In this document: piece by piece, positions 20,576-28,582 of the stretch | Layout of the letters: the number at the start of each line of letters is the position of its first letter | Position numbering within the stretch: the stretch's first letter is position 1 | Source: Novosphingobium sp. MD-1 | GTDB lineage: Bacteria; Pseudomonadota; Alphaproteobacteria; Sphingomonadales; Sphingomonadaceae | Length of the DNA: 64,000 bases | Reading direction: 5' to 3' | NCBI RefSeq assembly: GCF_001014975.1 | Contig: NZ_BBXA01000029.1 | Span: 124,001 to 188,000 of the forward strand | Translations under genes and position numbers: made by a program | The notes under the pieces: generated by a model | Databases searched by the model: none | Seen by the model: only the letters and a program-made list of their open reading frames with translations | What the model was told of the DNA's origin: nothing

Positions 20576-22326
20576 GCGGCTTCCATGTCGCGCTTGATGC
20601 CACGCCGTTTTGCGCCATTTTCACCGGCGGGTATGGCCTTGCTGTTCCGGAGGACGGAAAGCACCGATTCCCGCGGACCAAACAGGCTGGCAACGCCATC
20701 GGCCATGTAGAGTAGTTTGCTGGCGCGCCGGATGGCCTGGCCTCGGTGCGTAACGATGACGACGATGCCGCCGCGATCGCGCACGGTCTGGATGGCAGCG
20801 TCGAGCGATACCTCGCCGTCTTCGTCCAGGTTCGAGTTGGGTTCGTCTAGCACCACTACAAACGGGTCGCCATAAAGCGCGCGCGCCAGGGCGATGCGTT
20901 GCCGCTGGCCGCCGGAAAGCTGCTCGCCATCCGCGCCCACGGGTGTTTCATAGCCCATGGGCAGCGAGACGATGAGGTCGTGCACGCCGGCCTGCCTCGC
21001 CGCGGCGACGATCGCGGCGGAATCATGCTGCGATGAGAAGCGTGAGATGTTCTCGCCTACGGTGCCGCTCAGCAGCTCCACCGTTTGGGGCAAGTACCCA
21101 AGGAAACGCCCGCGTTCCTGGGGATCGTATTGCTCCAGGGCCGCGCCATCAAGACGGACAGCGCCGCGCGACAGGGGCCAGGCGCCGGCGATGGCCCGCG
21201 CGATGGAACTCTTGCCCGATCCGCTTGCGCCGATAATCCCCAGCACATCGCCGGCCTCCAGCACGAAGGAGGCACCGTGCGCGGTGATCCGCTCGGAACC
21301 GGGAGGGCCGACGGCGACGCTTTCCATGGTGAGGCTGGTCTGGGGACGCGGCAGGCGCGTTGTGGCTACCGTGGCGGGCGGGACGGTGGACAATAGCCCG
21401 TCAAGCCGCTTCCAGCCTTCCCGCGCGCCTGCAAAGCTGCGCCATTGGCCAATGATCTGGTCGATCGGCGCCAGGGCACGCGCGGACAGGATCGAACTGG
21501 CGAAGATCACCCCGCCGCTCGCCCGATCGCTGATGACCAGGACGGCGCCCACCGTGAGAATCAGCGATTGCAGCGTGATGCGGAACACGCGGCTGAGGCC
21601 ACCGTAGAAATTCGTCGCTCGGGCAACGCGATCCTGCGTGGCAAGGAAAGCCTGGTTGGCCTTGTCCCACCGGTTGCGCAGGTTTTGCTCCATGCCCAGC
21701 GTGTAAATCGTTTCCGCATGGCGGAAACGCTCTTCCCCGAGCGTCTGGCGCACGACGCCGACCTGAACGCTTTCATGGATCGGCCGGGCGCTGGCGCGGT
21801 AGGTCAGGAATGTCAGGAAAGCCATGATGCATGCGCCGGCAAGCGCCGTGGCCGCCAGCCAGATGTGCAATACTGCCAGGATCGCGAGGAAGAAGATCAT
21901 CCATGGCGCGTCGATGAACGCGGCCGGCCCTGGCCCGGAAAGGAAGGCCCGCACCGTATCGAGATCGCGGGTGGCGTTGGATGATTGCGTCGCGCCGGTG
22001 AAGGCCCCGCGCCGCGCCGTGAACGCGGCATCCTGGACCCTTGAGCTCAGGCGCTGGTCGAAGGAAATCGCGATGTCGTTGAGAAGGCGCGACCGAAACG
22101 CGTCGAAAATGCCCTGAAAGCCGTAGACCGTCAGCACCATCACCAGCAACCCGACTAGCGTGGGGACGCTGCGGCTTGGCAGAACCGAATCGTACACCAG
22201 CATCATGTAGATCGAGCCGCCGAGCAGCAGCACGTTCAATGCGCCACTGAGCAGGGCGACCACGAAGAACGCGCCGCGCAGGGAACCGATGGCCTCGCGG
22301 AGTTCGCCGGTGCTGGACGTTTTCAC
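20572..22326 (-). CDS. Type I secretion ABC transporter permease/ATPase (PrtD type)
   Basis: From GTG 22326, with GAGGAA eight bases upstream, the product is 584 residues: six membrane segments and a nucleotide-binding domain with Walker A GASGSGKSS, signature LSGGQRQRIALARAL and Walker B FVVVLDEPNSNLD. It lacks the N-terminal C39 peptidase domain, as in the PrtD/AprD subfamily that exports RTX proteases, lipases and polysaccharide-active enzymes. The frame stays open to 22593, but the extra part lacks a ribosome site and conserved residues. It is the first gene of the unit with the HlyD-like gene. Confidence 0.93.
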   Translation of the reverse strand: MKTSSTGELREAIGSLRGAFFVVALLSGALNVLLLGGSIYMMLVYDSVLPSRSVPTLVGLLVMVLTVYGFQGIFDAFRSRLLNDIAISFDQRLSSRVQDAAFTARRGAFTGATQSSNATRDLDTVRAFLSGPGPAAFIDAPWMIFFLAILAVLHIWLAATALAGACIMAFLTFLTYRASARPIHESVQVGVVRQTLGEERFRHAETIYTLGMEQNLRNRWDKANQAFLATQDRVARATNFYGGLSRVFRITLQSLILTVGAVLVISDRASGGVIFASSILSARALAPIDQIIGQWRSFAGAREGWKRLDGLLSTVPPATVATTRLPRPQTSLTMESVAVGPPGSERITAHGASFVLEAGDVLGIIGASGSGKSSIARAIAGAWPLSRGAVRLDGAALEQYDPQERGRFLGYLPQTVELLSGTVGENISRFSSQHDSAAIVAAARQAGVHDLIVSLPMGYETPVGADGEQLSGGQRQRIALARALYGDPFVVVLDEPNSNLDEDGEVSLDAAIQTVRDRGGIVVIVTHRGQAIRRASKLLYMADGVASLFGPRESVLSVLRNSKAIPAGENGAKRRGIKRDMEAA

Positions 22327-22549
22327 GGGAACTGTTCCTCGAAATGCATGACGGAGATGGACGAGCTTGCCAACGCAATGAATTATCGAGGTTAAGATCG
22401 CGTGAAGCGCCATCGCCGGACCGTTCGACGCGCGGTCAAGGTATTTTGCTACCTGATTGTAAGTTCGGGGCTGCCTTCGCGCTCGCAATCCATTGGGAAG
22501 GTGAATAAATACATTGGACGCGAACGCTATATTTACCCAATAGCATGCT

Positions 22550-24409
22550 ATGTGGCCTGACAGGCAATCGAGCGGGGGAAGCTTGATCGACATCGACGCA
22601 GTAGCTCAGGCGATTTTCAGGATCGGGGGCAGGGGAAAAGACAGGCCTTTGGCCGAAATAGAGCGCAAGTACGTTCTTGCGCTGCCTTTTGTCGTGCTGG
22701 TGATGCTTGTCTCAACGGCGTTCGAGGGCGCGAGCATCGGCCTCATTATCCCGTTGCTGACGGTGATGATGCATGGCCGCGGCGACGCCGAAGGCGAGTT
22801 CGGCGGCGTGCTCGATTGGATCGTCGAGCGAGCGAACGCCGCCTATCCCGGCCATGCGATCGAAGCGATCGGCATCGCGATGCTCGGACTGCTCATGGTG
22901 AAGGCGGTTGTCGTCACCCTGGGCTGGCTGGTGATTTCCCGGATAGACGGGTTCGCACAGGCAGACGTTCGCAATGCCATAGCGCGCAAACTGCTCAACG
23001 CGCCGTATAAGTTCTTTATCGTTCAAGAATATCCCAAGCTGGTCAATATTATCGGCAACGATTCCTGGCGGACGGGCCAGGCAATCCAGGCGATCTACGC
23101 GATCGCAGGCGCTTTGGCGGCCACGATCGTGCTGGGCGCGCTGGCGATCTACACCAGCTGGCGGCTTTTCCTGATCGTTCTGGTCGGTGCGGTTATCGCC
23201 CGGCTGATGCAGCAATCGCTGGCCGGTCGGCTGGAGCGATTGAGCGAGAAGGTCAGCCAGGCGAACGAGCGCCTCGGCGAACAGATGCTGGCGACGATCG
23301 ATTTCGCGCGGATGCTGCGTTTGTTCGGCCAGCAGGACCGAATGTACGATCGTTTCCACGATGCATCGGAGAATGTGCGCAAGACCCTGTTCGAAAACGA
23401 AAAGCTCGGATCGGTCTTCGGGCCGGTCATGGAGATCGTGCAGGCGACCTTGTTCATCGTCGTCCTGGTCGTTGCGCAGCGGATAGGGATGACCTTGCCA
23501 GAGATCATCGCGTTCCTCGCCTTGCAATACCGCCTGCAGCCGCAGATCCTGGGTGTTACCGAAGGCGTACTGGATCTTGCGGCGCTATCGGGATCGATCC
23601 GCAATACGGAATGGTTGCTGGGCCAGCCCGACGATGTGGTGCCGGGCACGCAACACCAACCGCTGGCAAAGATCGATCAGGCGCTGCACTTCAAGTCATT
23701 GAGCTATTGCTATCCGGACGATGACAAGCCGGCGATCATAGCGGCCGATTTCGTGATCCGTCCGGGCCGCGCGACGGCCTTGATCGGACGGTCCGGCGCC
23801 GGAAAATCGACGCTGATAAACCTCCTGACACGGTTGATCGAGCCTGACGCGGGCGAGATCGTGCACGGTGATACGCCCATTCGCGCTTATCATCCCAACG
23901 ACTGGCGGTCACGGATCGCGCTGGCGGGGCAGGACATCGACCTGATCGAAGGCACCGTCGCCGAAAACATCGCCTTCGGCGCTGGTGGCGTGACGCGCGC
24001 CGATATCGAGGAGGCCGCGCGGCTTGCCGACGCGCATGATTTCATCATGGCCATGGGTGGCTACGACGCCCGGATCAACGCGTTCGGATCGAACCTTTCC
24101 GGCGGGCAACGCCAGCGCGTGGGCCTCGCGCGGGCGCTGGCGCGCCGCCCTGACCTTTTGATCCTGGACGAGGCCACCAACGCGGTGGACGGCCTTTCCG
24201 AGCATACGATCATTACCTTGCTGACCGAACATCGCCGGTTCGGCATGGCCGTGGTGATCAGCCATCGTCGCAGCACGCTGAACGCTTGCGCGGATGGCAT
24301 CGTGATAGATGCGGGGAGGATCACCGAGGCAGGGCCGTTGCGCGGCCTGGATTTCTATCAGCGGATGGAAATGTCGCCGGACCTCGGCGGTGAACTGGGG
24401 GCCGCGTGA
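22550..24409 (+). CDS. MsbA-like ABC exporter of the polysaccharide locus
   Basis: The 619-residue half-transporter has six membrane segments (from about residue 45) and a C-terminal ATPase domain: Walker A GRSGAGKSTL, signature LSGGQRQRVGLARAL, Walker B LLILDEATNAVD and the H-loop ISHRRS. It belongs to the lipid/glycan exporter group (MsbA, PglK-like). It may flip a lipid-linked intermediate or a modifying group, alongside the Wzx protein at 48.6 kb. The start is uncertain: ATG 22550 lacks a ribosome site, while TTG 22583 sits just after GGGGGA. It overlaps the following methyltransferase gene by four bases. Confidence 0.88.
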   Translation: MWPDRQSSGGSLIDIDAVAQAIFRIGGRGKDRPLAEIERKYVLALPFVVLVMLVSTAFEGASIGLIIPLLTVMMHGRGDAEGEFGGVLDWIVERANAAYPGHAIEAIGIAMLGLLMVKAVVVTLGWLVISRIDGFAQADVRNAIARKLLNAPYKFFIVQEYPKLVNIIGNDSWRTGQAIQAIYAIAGALAATIVLGALAIYTSWRLFLIVLVGAVIARLMQQSLAGRLERLSEKVSQANERLGEQMLATIDFARMLRLFGQQDRMYDRFHDASENVRKTLFENEKLGSVFGPVMEIVQATLFIVVLVVAQRIGMTLPEIIAFLALQYRLQPQILGVTEGVLDLAALSGSIRNTEWLLGQPDDVVPGTQHQPLAKIDQALHFKSLSYCYPDDDKPAIIAADFVIRPGRATALIGRSGAGKSTLINLLTRLIEPDAGEIVHGDTPIRAYHPNDWRSRIALAGQDIDLIEGTVAENIAFGAGGVTRADIEEAARLADAHDFIMAMGGYDARINAFGSNLSGGQRQRVGLARALARRPDLLILDEATNAVDGLSEHTIITLLTEHRRFGMAVVISHRRSTLNACADGIVIDAGRITEAGPLRGLDFYQRMEMSPDLGGELGAA

Positions 24410-25137
24410 CGGACGCGCCGCAACCTGGGCCATTGCGCCGGTCGGCGATGTGGCGCGCGATCGACAAGTTGCGCCGTCGGACGGGCCTGCCCATATTCTG
24501 GGGGGAAGCGGGCGCGACCGTGCCGATCAGCGATCGGTTCGGGTTCGATCGCGGCACGCCGATCGATCGATTCTACATCGAAGATTTTCTGACCCGCAAC
24601 GCGGACGCGGTGCAAGGCCGGACGCTGGAAATCGGCGACGACAGCTACACCGCACGGCTTGGCGGCGCGCGGACAAGCCATCGTGATGTCCTGCACATCG
24701 ATGCCGGAAATCCCGCGGCCACCATTGTCGGCGATCTTTCCGATCCCGCAGTCCTTCCCGAGGCGGCGTTCGATTGCGCGGTCATCACGCAGACGCTGCA
24801 TCTGATCTGGGACATGGGCGCTGGCGTCAGGGCGCTGCATCGGGCGTTGCGGCCGGGCGGCACGCTGCTGCTGACAGTGCCCGGCATCACGTCGATCGAT
24901 CGGTACGACTGGGGTGCCGGATGGTACTGGTCGCTGACGGGGCAATCGGCGACGAGGCTGTTTGGCGAGGTGTTCGGCGATGGCAACGTTACCGTGGAAG
25001 TGCACGGTAACGTGTTTGCGGCCTGCGCCTTTCTCCAGGGGGCCGCGCTGGAAGAGGTCCCGATCGCCAAGTTGCGGGTGCGGGACCCGTGCTATCCGGT
25101 GATCGTTGCGGTTCGCGCCACCCGCGCCGCCGCCTGA
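24406..25137 (+). CDS. Class I SAM-dependent methyltransferase, paralogue of the one at 42.8 kb
   Basis: The 243-residue product contains FGFDRGTPIDRFYIEDFL, GRTLEIGDDSYT (SAM site), AFDCAVITQTLHLIWDM, ALRPGGTLLLTVPGIT and WYWSLTGQSATRLF. Nearly every one of these blocks recurs in the N-terminal half of the 427-residue protein at 42823-44106, so the two are clear paralogues. Position in the locus and coupling to the MsbA-like exporter suggest O-methylation of a sugar or a chain end. The acceptor is unknown. Confidence 0.85.
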   Translation: MTDAPQPGPLRRSAMWRAIDKLRRRTGLPIFWGEAGATVPISDRFGFDRGTPIDRFYIEDFLTRNADAVQGRTLEIGDDSYTARLGGARTSHRDVLHIDAGNPAATIVGDLSDPAVLPEAAFDCAVITQTLHLIWDMGAGVRALHRALRPGGTLLLTVPGITSIDRYDWGAGWYWSLTGQSATRLFGEVFGDGNVTVEVHGNVFAACAFLQGAALEEVPIAKLRVRDPCYPVIVAVRATRAAA

Positions 25138-25140
25138 TCC

Positions 25141-26025
25141 CTAGCGTCGCAGGGAACGCAGCGCGGCCGCGACCAGCCGCAGCGGAAAAAGCGCGTCGTT
25201 CCGCCATCCCGTCCACGCAATCCCGAGAGCGCGACGCGGGGTGGAGCGCATGACGCCGATCAGGCGTTGCGACCGCCAGCGCCGGGCGAAGGCAATGCCG
25301 CTGAGGGCTGCGCGCGATCCTTCCGCATCGAGGCCAAGTTCCCGCTGGCGCGCCATGACCAGCTCCGTCATCGCGGCCATGCGGCGCACGTCAAGCGACA
25401 TGCCCGCGCCGTGCCGGCGATATTCGGCGCCGATCGCAGGATAGGCCGCGATGGGGTGCCGGCGGGCCAGCCGCAGATAGACGTCCCAGTCCTCGCAGGC
25501 GGTCAAATGCGTGTCGAAGCCGCCGATCGCGCGCAGTCGTTCCGTATCGTAAAGCACGGTGCCGTGCATGCCGATGAAGTTGTTCCGCAGCAGCGCGCGG
25601 AACGCGTCCGCGGGTACGTGCGGCGCATGATCTCCTATGGGCTGGCCGTCTTCGGTGATCTCGCGATACCCGCCATAGACGAAAGCGGCATCGGGGCAGT
25701 CTTCGAAACGGCCGACCGCGTTTCTCAAAGCATCGGGCGTCAACCGGTCATCGGCATCGAGGAACAGCACCAAGCGCGTGCGGGCCAGCGCAAGTCCGGT
25801 ATTGCGGGCGGCTGACAGGCCGGCGTTGGCCTGGTGGTGATAGCGCACACCGGCCCATGCGCCGGCCACTTCAGCGGTGTTGTCGACCGATCCGTCATCA
25901 ACGACGATGACCGCTTCGGGCCTCAGCGACTGGGAAAGCGCCGACTGGATCGCTTCGGCCAGGAAATGAGCCTGATTGTAGCAGGCGATCGCGATGGTAA
26001 CGTCGGGATGCGCCGGCGCGGTCAC
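25141..26025 (-). CDS. Family 2 glycosyltransferase
   Basis: The 294-residue product has the GT-A fold: TIAIACYNQAHFLAEAIQSA, VIVVDDGSVDNT, SAARNTGLALA and the metal-binding DADD in VLFLDADDRLT, then a helical C-terminus. It transfers a sugar from a nucleotide donor during repeat-unit assembly; which sugar cannot be read. It overlaps the downstream-lying acyltransferase gene by four bases and ends three bases from the convergent methyltransferase. Confidence 0.9.
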   Translation of the reverse strand: MTAPAHPDVTIAIACYNQAHFLAEAIQSALSQSLRPEAVIVVDDGSVDNTAEVAGAWAGVRYHHQANAGLSAARNTGLALARTRLVLFLDADDRLTPDALRNAVGRFEDCPDAAFVYGGYREITEDGQPIGDHAPHVPADAFRALLRNNFIGMHGTVLYDTERLRAIGGFDTHLTACEDWDVYLRLARRHPIAAYPAIGAEYRRHGAGMSLDVRRMAAMTELVMARQRELGLDAEGSRAALSGIAFARRWRSQRLIGVMRSTPRRALGIAWTGWRNDALFPLRLVAAALRSLRR

Positions 26026-26477
26026 AGCATTTCGTCCGGCCAGTTCTCCGTGCCTTTCAGCAGCCCGCGCCGGCCGACCTCGACATCGTGCCGGATCACG
26101 CGCGCGGGATTGCCGGCCGCGATGCAGCGTGGCGGTATGTCATCGAACACGACAGATCCCGAGCCGATGATCGTGCCATCGCCGATCCGCACGCCCGGCA
26201 TCACGGTTGATCCGCCGCCGATGAAGCACCGGTCGCCGATATGTATCGGCCGCGTCACGCCGGCCTGGTCGCGCGCGATCAGCAGCGTCTTGAACGCGAT
26301 CAGCGTATCGCGGCCGACGACAATGCTGTTGCGGCCGCCCGATATCACCCGGCCCGACAGGGATATGGACGATGTGGAGTGCATGGAAACGCCGTGGCGG
26401 ACGGCCAGCCACCAGCGCCGGGCGCCAAGCAGCGCCATCCGGACCTTGTAGAGCTGATTGATCGATTTCAACGCCAT
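26022..26477 (-). CDS. Hexapeptide-repeat acyltransferase (left-handed beta-helix)
   Basis: From ATG 26477 the product is 151 residues. Hexapeptide repeats form the beta-helix (STVMPGVRIGDGTIIGSGSV) and it ends with the family closure IAAGNPARVIR. Such enzymes move acetyl groups from acetyl-CoA to sugars, so acetylation of the polysaccharide or a precursor is inferred. The chosen ATG drops 17 residues of upstream open frame lacking similarity. It overlaps the GT2 gene by four bases. Confidence 0.87.
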   Translation of the reverse strand: MALKSINQLYKVRMALLGARRWWLAVRHGVSMHSTSSISLSGRVISGGRNSIVVGRDTLIAFKTLLIARDQAGVTRPIHIGDRCFIGGGSTVMPGVRIGDGTIIGSGSVVFDDIPPRCIAAGNPARVIRHDVEVGRRGLLKGTENWPDEML

Positions 26478-26557
26478 AGATTCAGGCCTGTAACCCGGAT
26501 TGCATTGGCTGGGGAGAGCCCTTATCACCGGCGCGGGCCCAGGCAGGGGGGAAGCGG

Positions 26558-26926
26558 GTGTTCAAGCGCAGCTGGCAGCGTTTCGTCCAGACACGGGTGT
26601 GGGGCATGGATATCCATCCATCGGCGCGCATCGCGCCGACCGCGCTCATCGATCGTACATGGCCCAAGGGCGTGCATATCGAAGCCGACGTCGTGATAGA
26701 CGAGGAAGCGGTGCTGCTGACCCATGACGTGACGCGCGGGCTTTTCACCGATACCCGCATCTGCGAGGGCGCCGTTCTCGGCCCTCGCGCCATCGTCTTG
26801 CCGGGCATTACGGTGGGGAAGGGCAGCACCGTCATGGCGGGCGCGCTGGTCAACCGCGACGTGCCCGATGGCGTGACGGTCATCGGCAACCCGGCGCGGG
26901 TGGTGGAAGACGGGGCTGGCGAATGA
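26558..26926 (+). CDS. Short hexapeptide-repeat acyltransferase
   Basis: GTG start at 26558 follows an AGGGGGGA ribosome site. The 122-residue product contains hexapeptide turns (GAVLGPRAIVLPGITVGKGS) and the closing VIGNPARVVED. It is short for a functional trimeric acetyltransferase but has all the usual C-terminal elements. It is divergent from the neighbouring hexapeptide acyltransferase and only loosely similar to it. Substrate is probably a sugar of the exopolysaccharide. Confidence 0.82.
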   Translation: MFKRSWQRFVQTRVWGMDIHPSARIAPTALIDRTWPKGVHIEADVVIDEEAVLLTHDVTRGLFTDTRICEGAVLGPRAIVLPGITVGKGSTVMAGALVNRDVPDGVTVIGNPARVVEDGAGE

Positions 26927-26969
26927 ATTGGAAACGGCTGGCGCGGGTTGATCGGCGGATGATGCCACA

Positions 26970-28139
26970 ATGCTGATTGCCGTTGTTCTGGCGCTGGTCG
27001 TCGCGTTCGCCTTGGGCGAAGTTCTGGCGATATGCGGTTTTCCGCTTCCGACCGGTCGTGGGCGTATAGGGTGCCTGGACGGTCTGCGCGGCTACCTCGC
27101 CCTGGTCGTCATGATCCATCACTTCGATATTTGGATCAACCGGATCAACTCAGGCGGCGGTTGGGCGAAAAATTCGAGCCTGTTGCTGCATAATCTCGGC
27201 CCCATCGGTGTGGCGCTCTTTTTTATGACAACGGGTGCGGTTTTTTACCCGCGTATTCGAGATGGATTTTCGTCCATAGACTGGAAATCTCTTTATTTAT
27301 CGCGGCTTTTTCGTATCTTGCCATTGCAGGTTGTGACCATATCGGCAGCAATTATTATTGCATGGCATTTTATGGGCAAAGACGCGCCAATTTCATGGCG
27401 TGTGGAAGCTAAAAACATCGCGATGTGGTTGACAGGTTACGCCGAGCCGCCGCTCTTAAATTACGAAGATGCTGGGTTTATTAACGCCAAGGTGCTTTGG
27501 TCTCTTTGGTTTGAGTGGGTTTTTTACATTCTTATAATACCGATCATGGCAATATTTAGAGATATGACGAAAAATTTTGTTCCATCTTGGGTTTTGCCAG
27601 TCGCTCTGTTTTTGATCGGTATTCTATTGAGAGTATATGTAAATCATCCCGCCATAATTTTTTATCTTCCCCTTTTCGCATTTGGAATGCTTGCGATAGA
27701 GGTAAGAAGTTTTTCAGGTGTTGTAAGGCTTTTGAGTGGTCATATATCTTCAGCGATATTATTATCTCTTGTAATTATATCGGCAATTTATTTTTATGAG
27801 CCGCATAATTTGCCGCAATTGTTAATATATGGCGTTCTGTTTATCGCCATTTGTTCTGGAAACAGTTTTGGTGGTATTTTTTCCTGGCGAGGGTCTATTG
27901 TCCTCGGCGAAATATCGTTCGGCATATATCTCATTCACGGGATAGTTTTGTATTCCATTTTTACATTTTTCCGTCCCGATATTTCTGGCGACTTCTCAAT
28001 TCCTATCGTATTGATGACCGCAAGCGCTGTTACAGTGGTGCTGAGTGCGATTGCGCACCTGCTCATTGAACGCCCTGGAATAGCGGCCGGCAAGCGTTTT
28101 GCGCGAAAATGGCGCGAACGCCGGACCCTGCTCGCATAA
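26970..28139 (+). CDS. Acyltransferase-3 family membrane O-acyltransferase, AT-rich
   Basis: The 389-residue product has about ten hydrophobic segments and acyltransferase-3 hallmarks: LDGLRGYLALVVMIHH with the essential His in the first loop, FFMTTGAVFY, WSLWFEWVFY and FGIYLIHGIVLY. Such proteins acetylate or succinylate surface sugars. From about 27230 to the stop the base composition drops sharply to AT-rich with A/T-ending codons, unlike everything around it, while the first ~80 codons are GC-rich. This suggests lateral acquisition or recombination within the gene. Confidence 0.88.
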   Translation: MLIAVVLALVVAFALGEVLAICGFPLPTGRGRIGCLDGLRGYLALVVMIHHFDIWINRINSGGGWAKNSSLLLHNLGPIGVALFFMTTGAVFYPRIRDGFSSIDWKSLYLSRLFRILPLQVVTISAAIIIAWHFMGKDAPISWRVEAKNIAMWLTGYAEPPLLNYEDAGFINAKVLWSLWFEWVFYILIIPIMAIFRDMTKNFVPSWVLPVALFLIGILLRVYVNHPAIIFYLPLFAFGMLAIEVRSFSGVVRLLSGHISSAILLSLVIISAIYFYEPHNLPQLLIYGVLFIAICSGNSFGGIFSWRGSIVLGEISFGIYLIHGIVLYSIFTFFRPDISGDFSIPIVLMTASAVTVVLSAIAHLLIERPGIAAGKRFARKWRERRTLLA

Positions 28140-28183
28140 GGTAGCAAAGTTTTTTCTTTCCTACATTGTTGCGATCGACGTAA

Positions 28184-28198
28184 GAACAAATAGTGAAC
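28184..28198. promoter_or_regulatory. Putative LexA (SOS) box, GAAC-N7-GAAC
   Basis: GAAC, seven bases, GAAC matches the complement of the direct-repeat LexA operator GTTC-N7-GTTC of alphaproteobacteria. It lies 115 bases before the start of the spike-base gene. An eight-base pattern in either orientation is expected about twice by chance in a window this size, so location is the main support. Confidence 0.4.
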
Positions 28199-28313
28199 AT
28201 TTGTCCTGCGTGCATAGCCACCAATCGTATCTGAAAAGCCGAAGGCCGCGCAGCGTTGCGGCGCAATCGGCTTTGCAAGCAGCGAACGTTTACGCCGCAA
28301 ACTGGAGACTTTC

Positions 28314-28580
28314 ATGGCAGATCCGTTCCAGGCCAATGCTGACGCCGTTTTTGCGCCATCCCGCGCGCCCTTTTCCATTTCGCCCAGCGACGCCTCGCCG
28401 CTTGCGATCGTGCCGAAGCGCATCTTCGTGGGCACGGGCGGCAACGTTACGCTGCGCGGCGTCGATGGGCAGGCGGATGTGGTCTATCGAAATGTGGCGG
28501 ACGGCGTTTATCTGAATGTCCGCCCGCTGTTCATACGCGCAACCGGCACCACCGCCTCCAACATCGTTGGCGAGGCCTGA
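28314..28580 (+). CDS. GTA-type head-spike base protein (Rcc01079/GhsA-like)
   Basis: The 88-residue product resembles the small spike-base proteins of the Rhodobacter gene transfer agent: PSDASPLAIVPKRIFVGTGG, then GNVTLRGVDGQADVVYRNV, then LFIRATGTTASNIVGEA. In R. capsulatus the corresponding gene pair (rcc01079/01080, ghsA/ghsB) makes head spikes that bind the capsular polysaccharide of recipient cells. Here the next gene, two bases downstream, is a long spike-like protein. No other GTA, capsid or tail gene occurs in the window. The family assignment is from remembered pattern and should be checked with a profile search. Confidence 0.7.
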   Translation: MADPFQANADAVFAPSRAPFSISPSDASPLAIVPKRIFVGTGGNVTLRGVDGQADVVYRNVADGVYLNVRPLFIRATGTTASNIVGEA

Positions 28581-28582
28581 TC

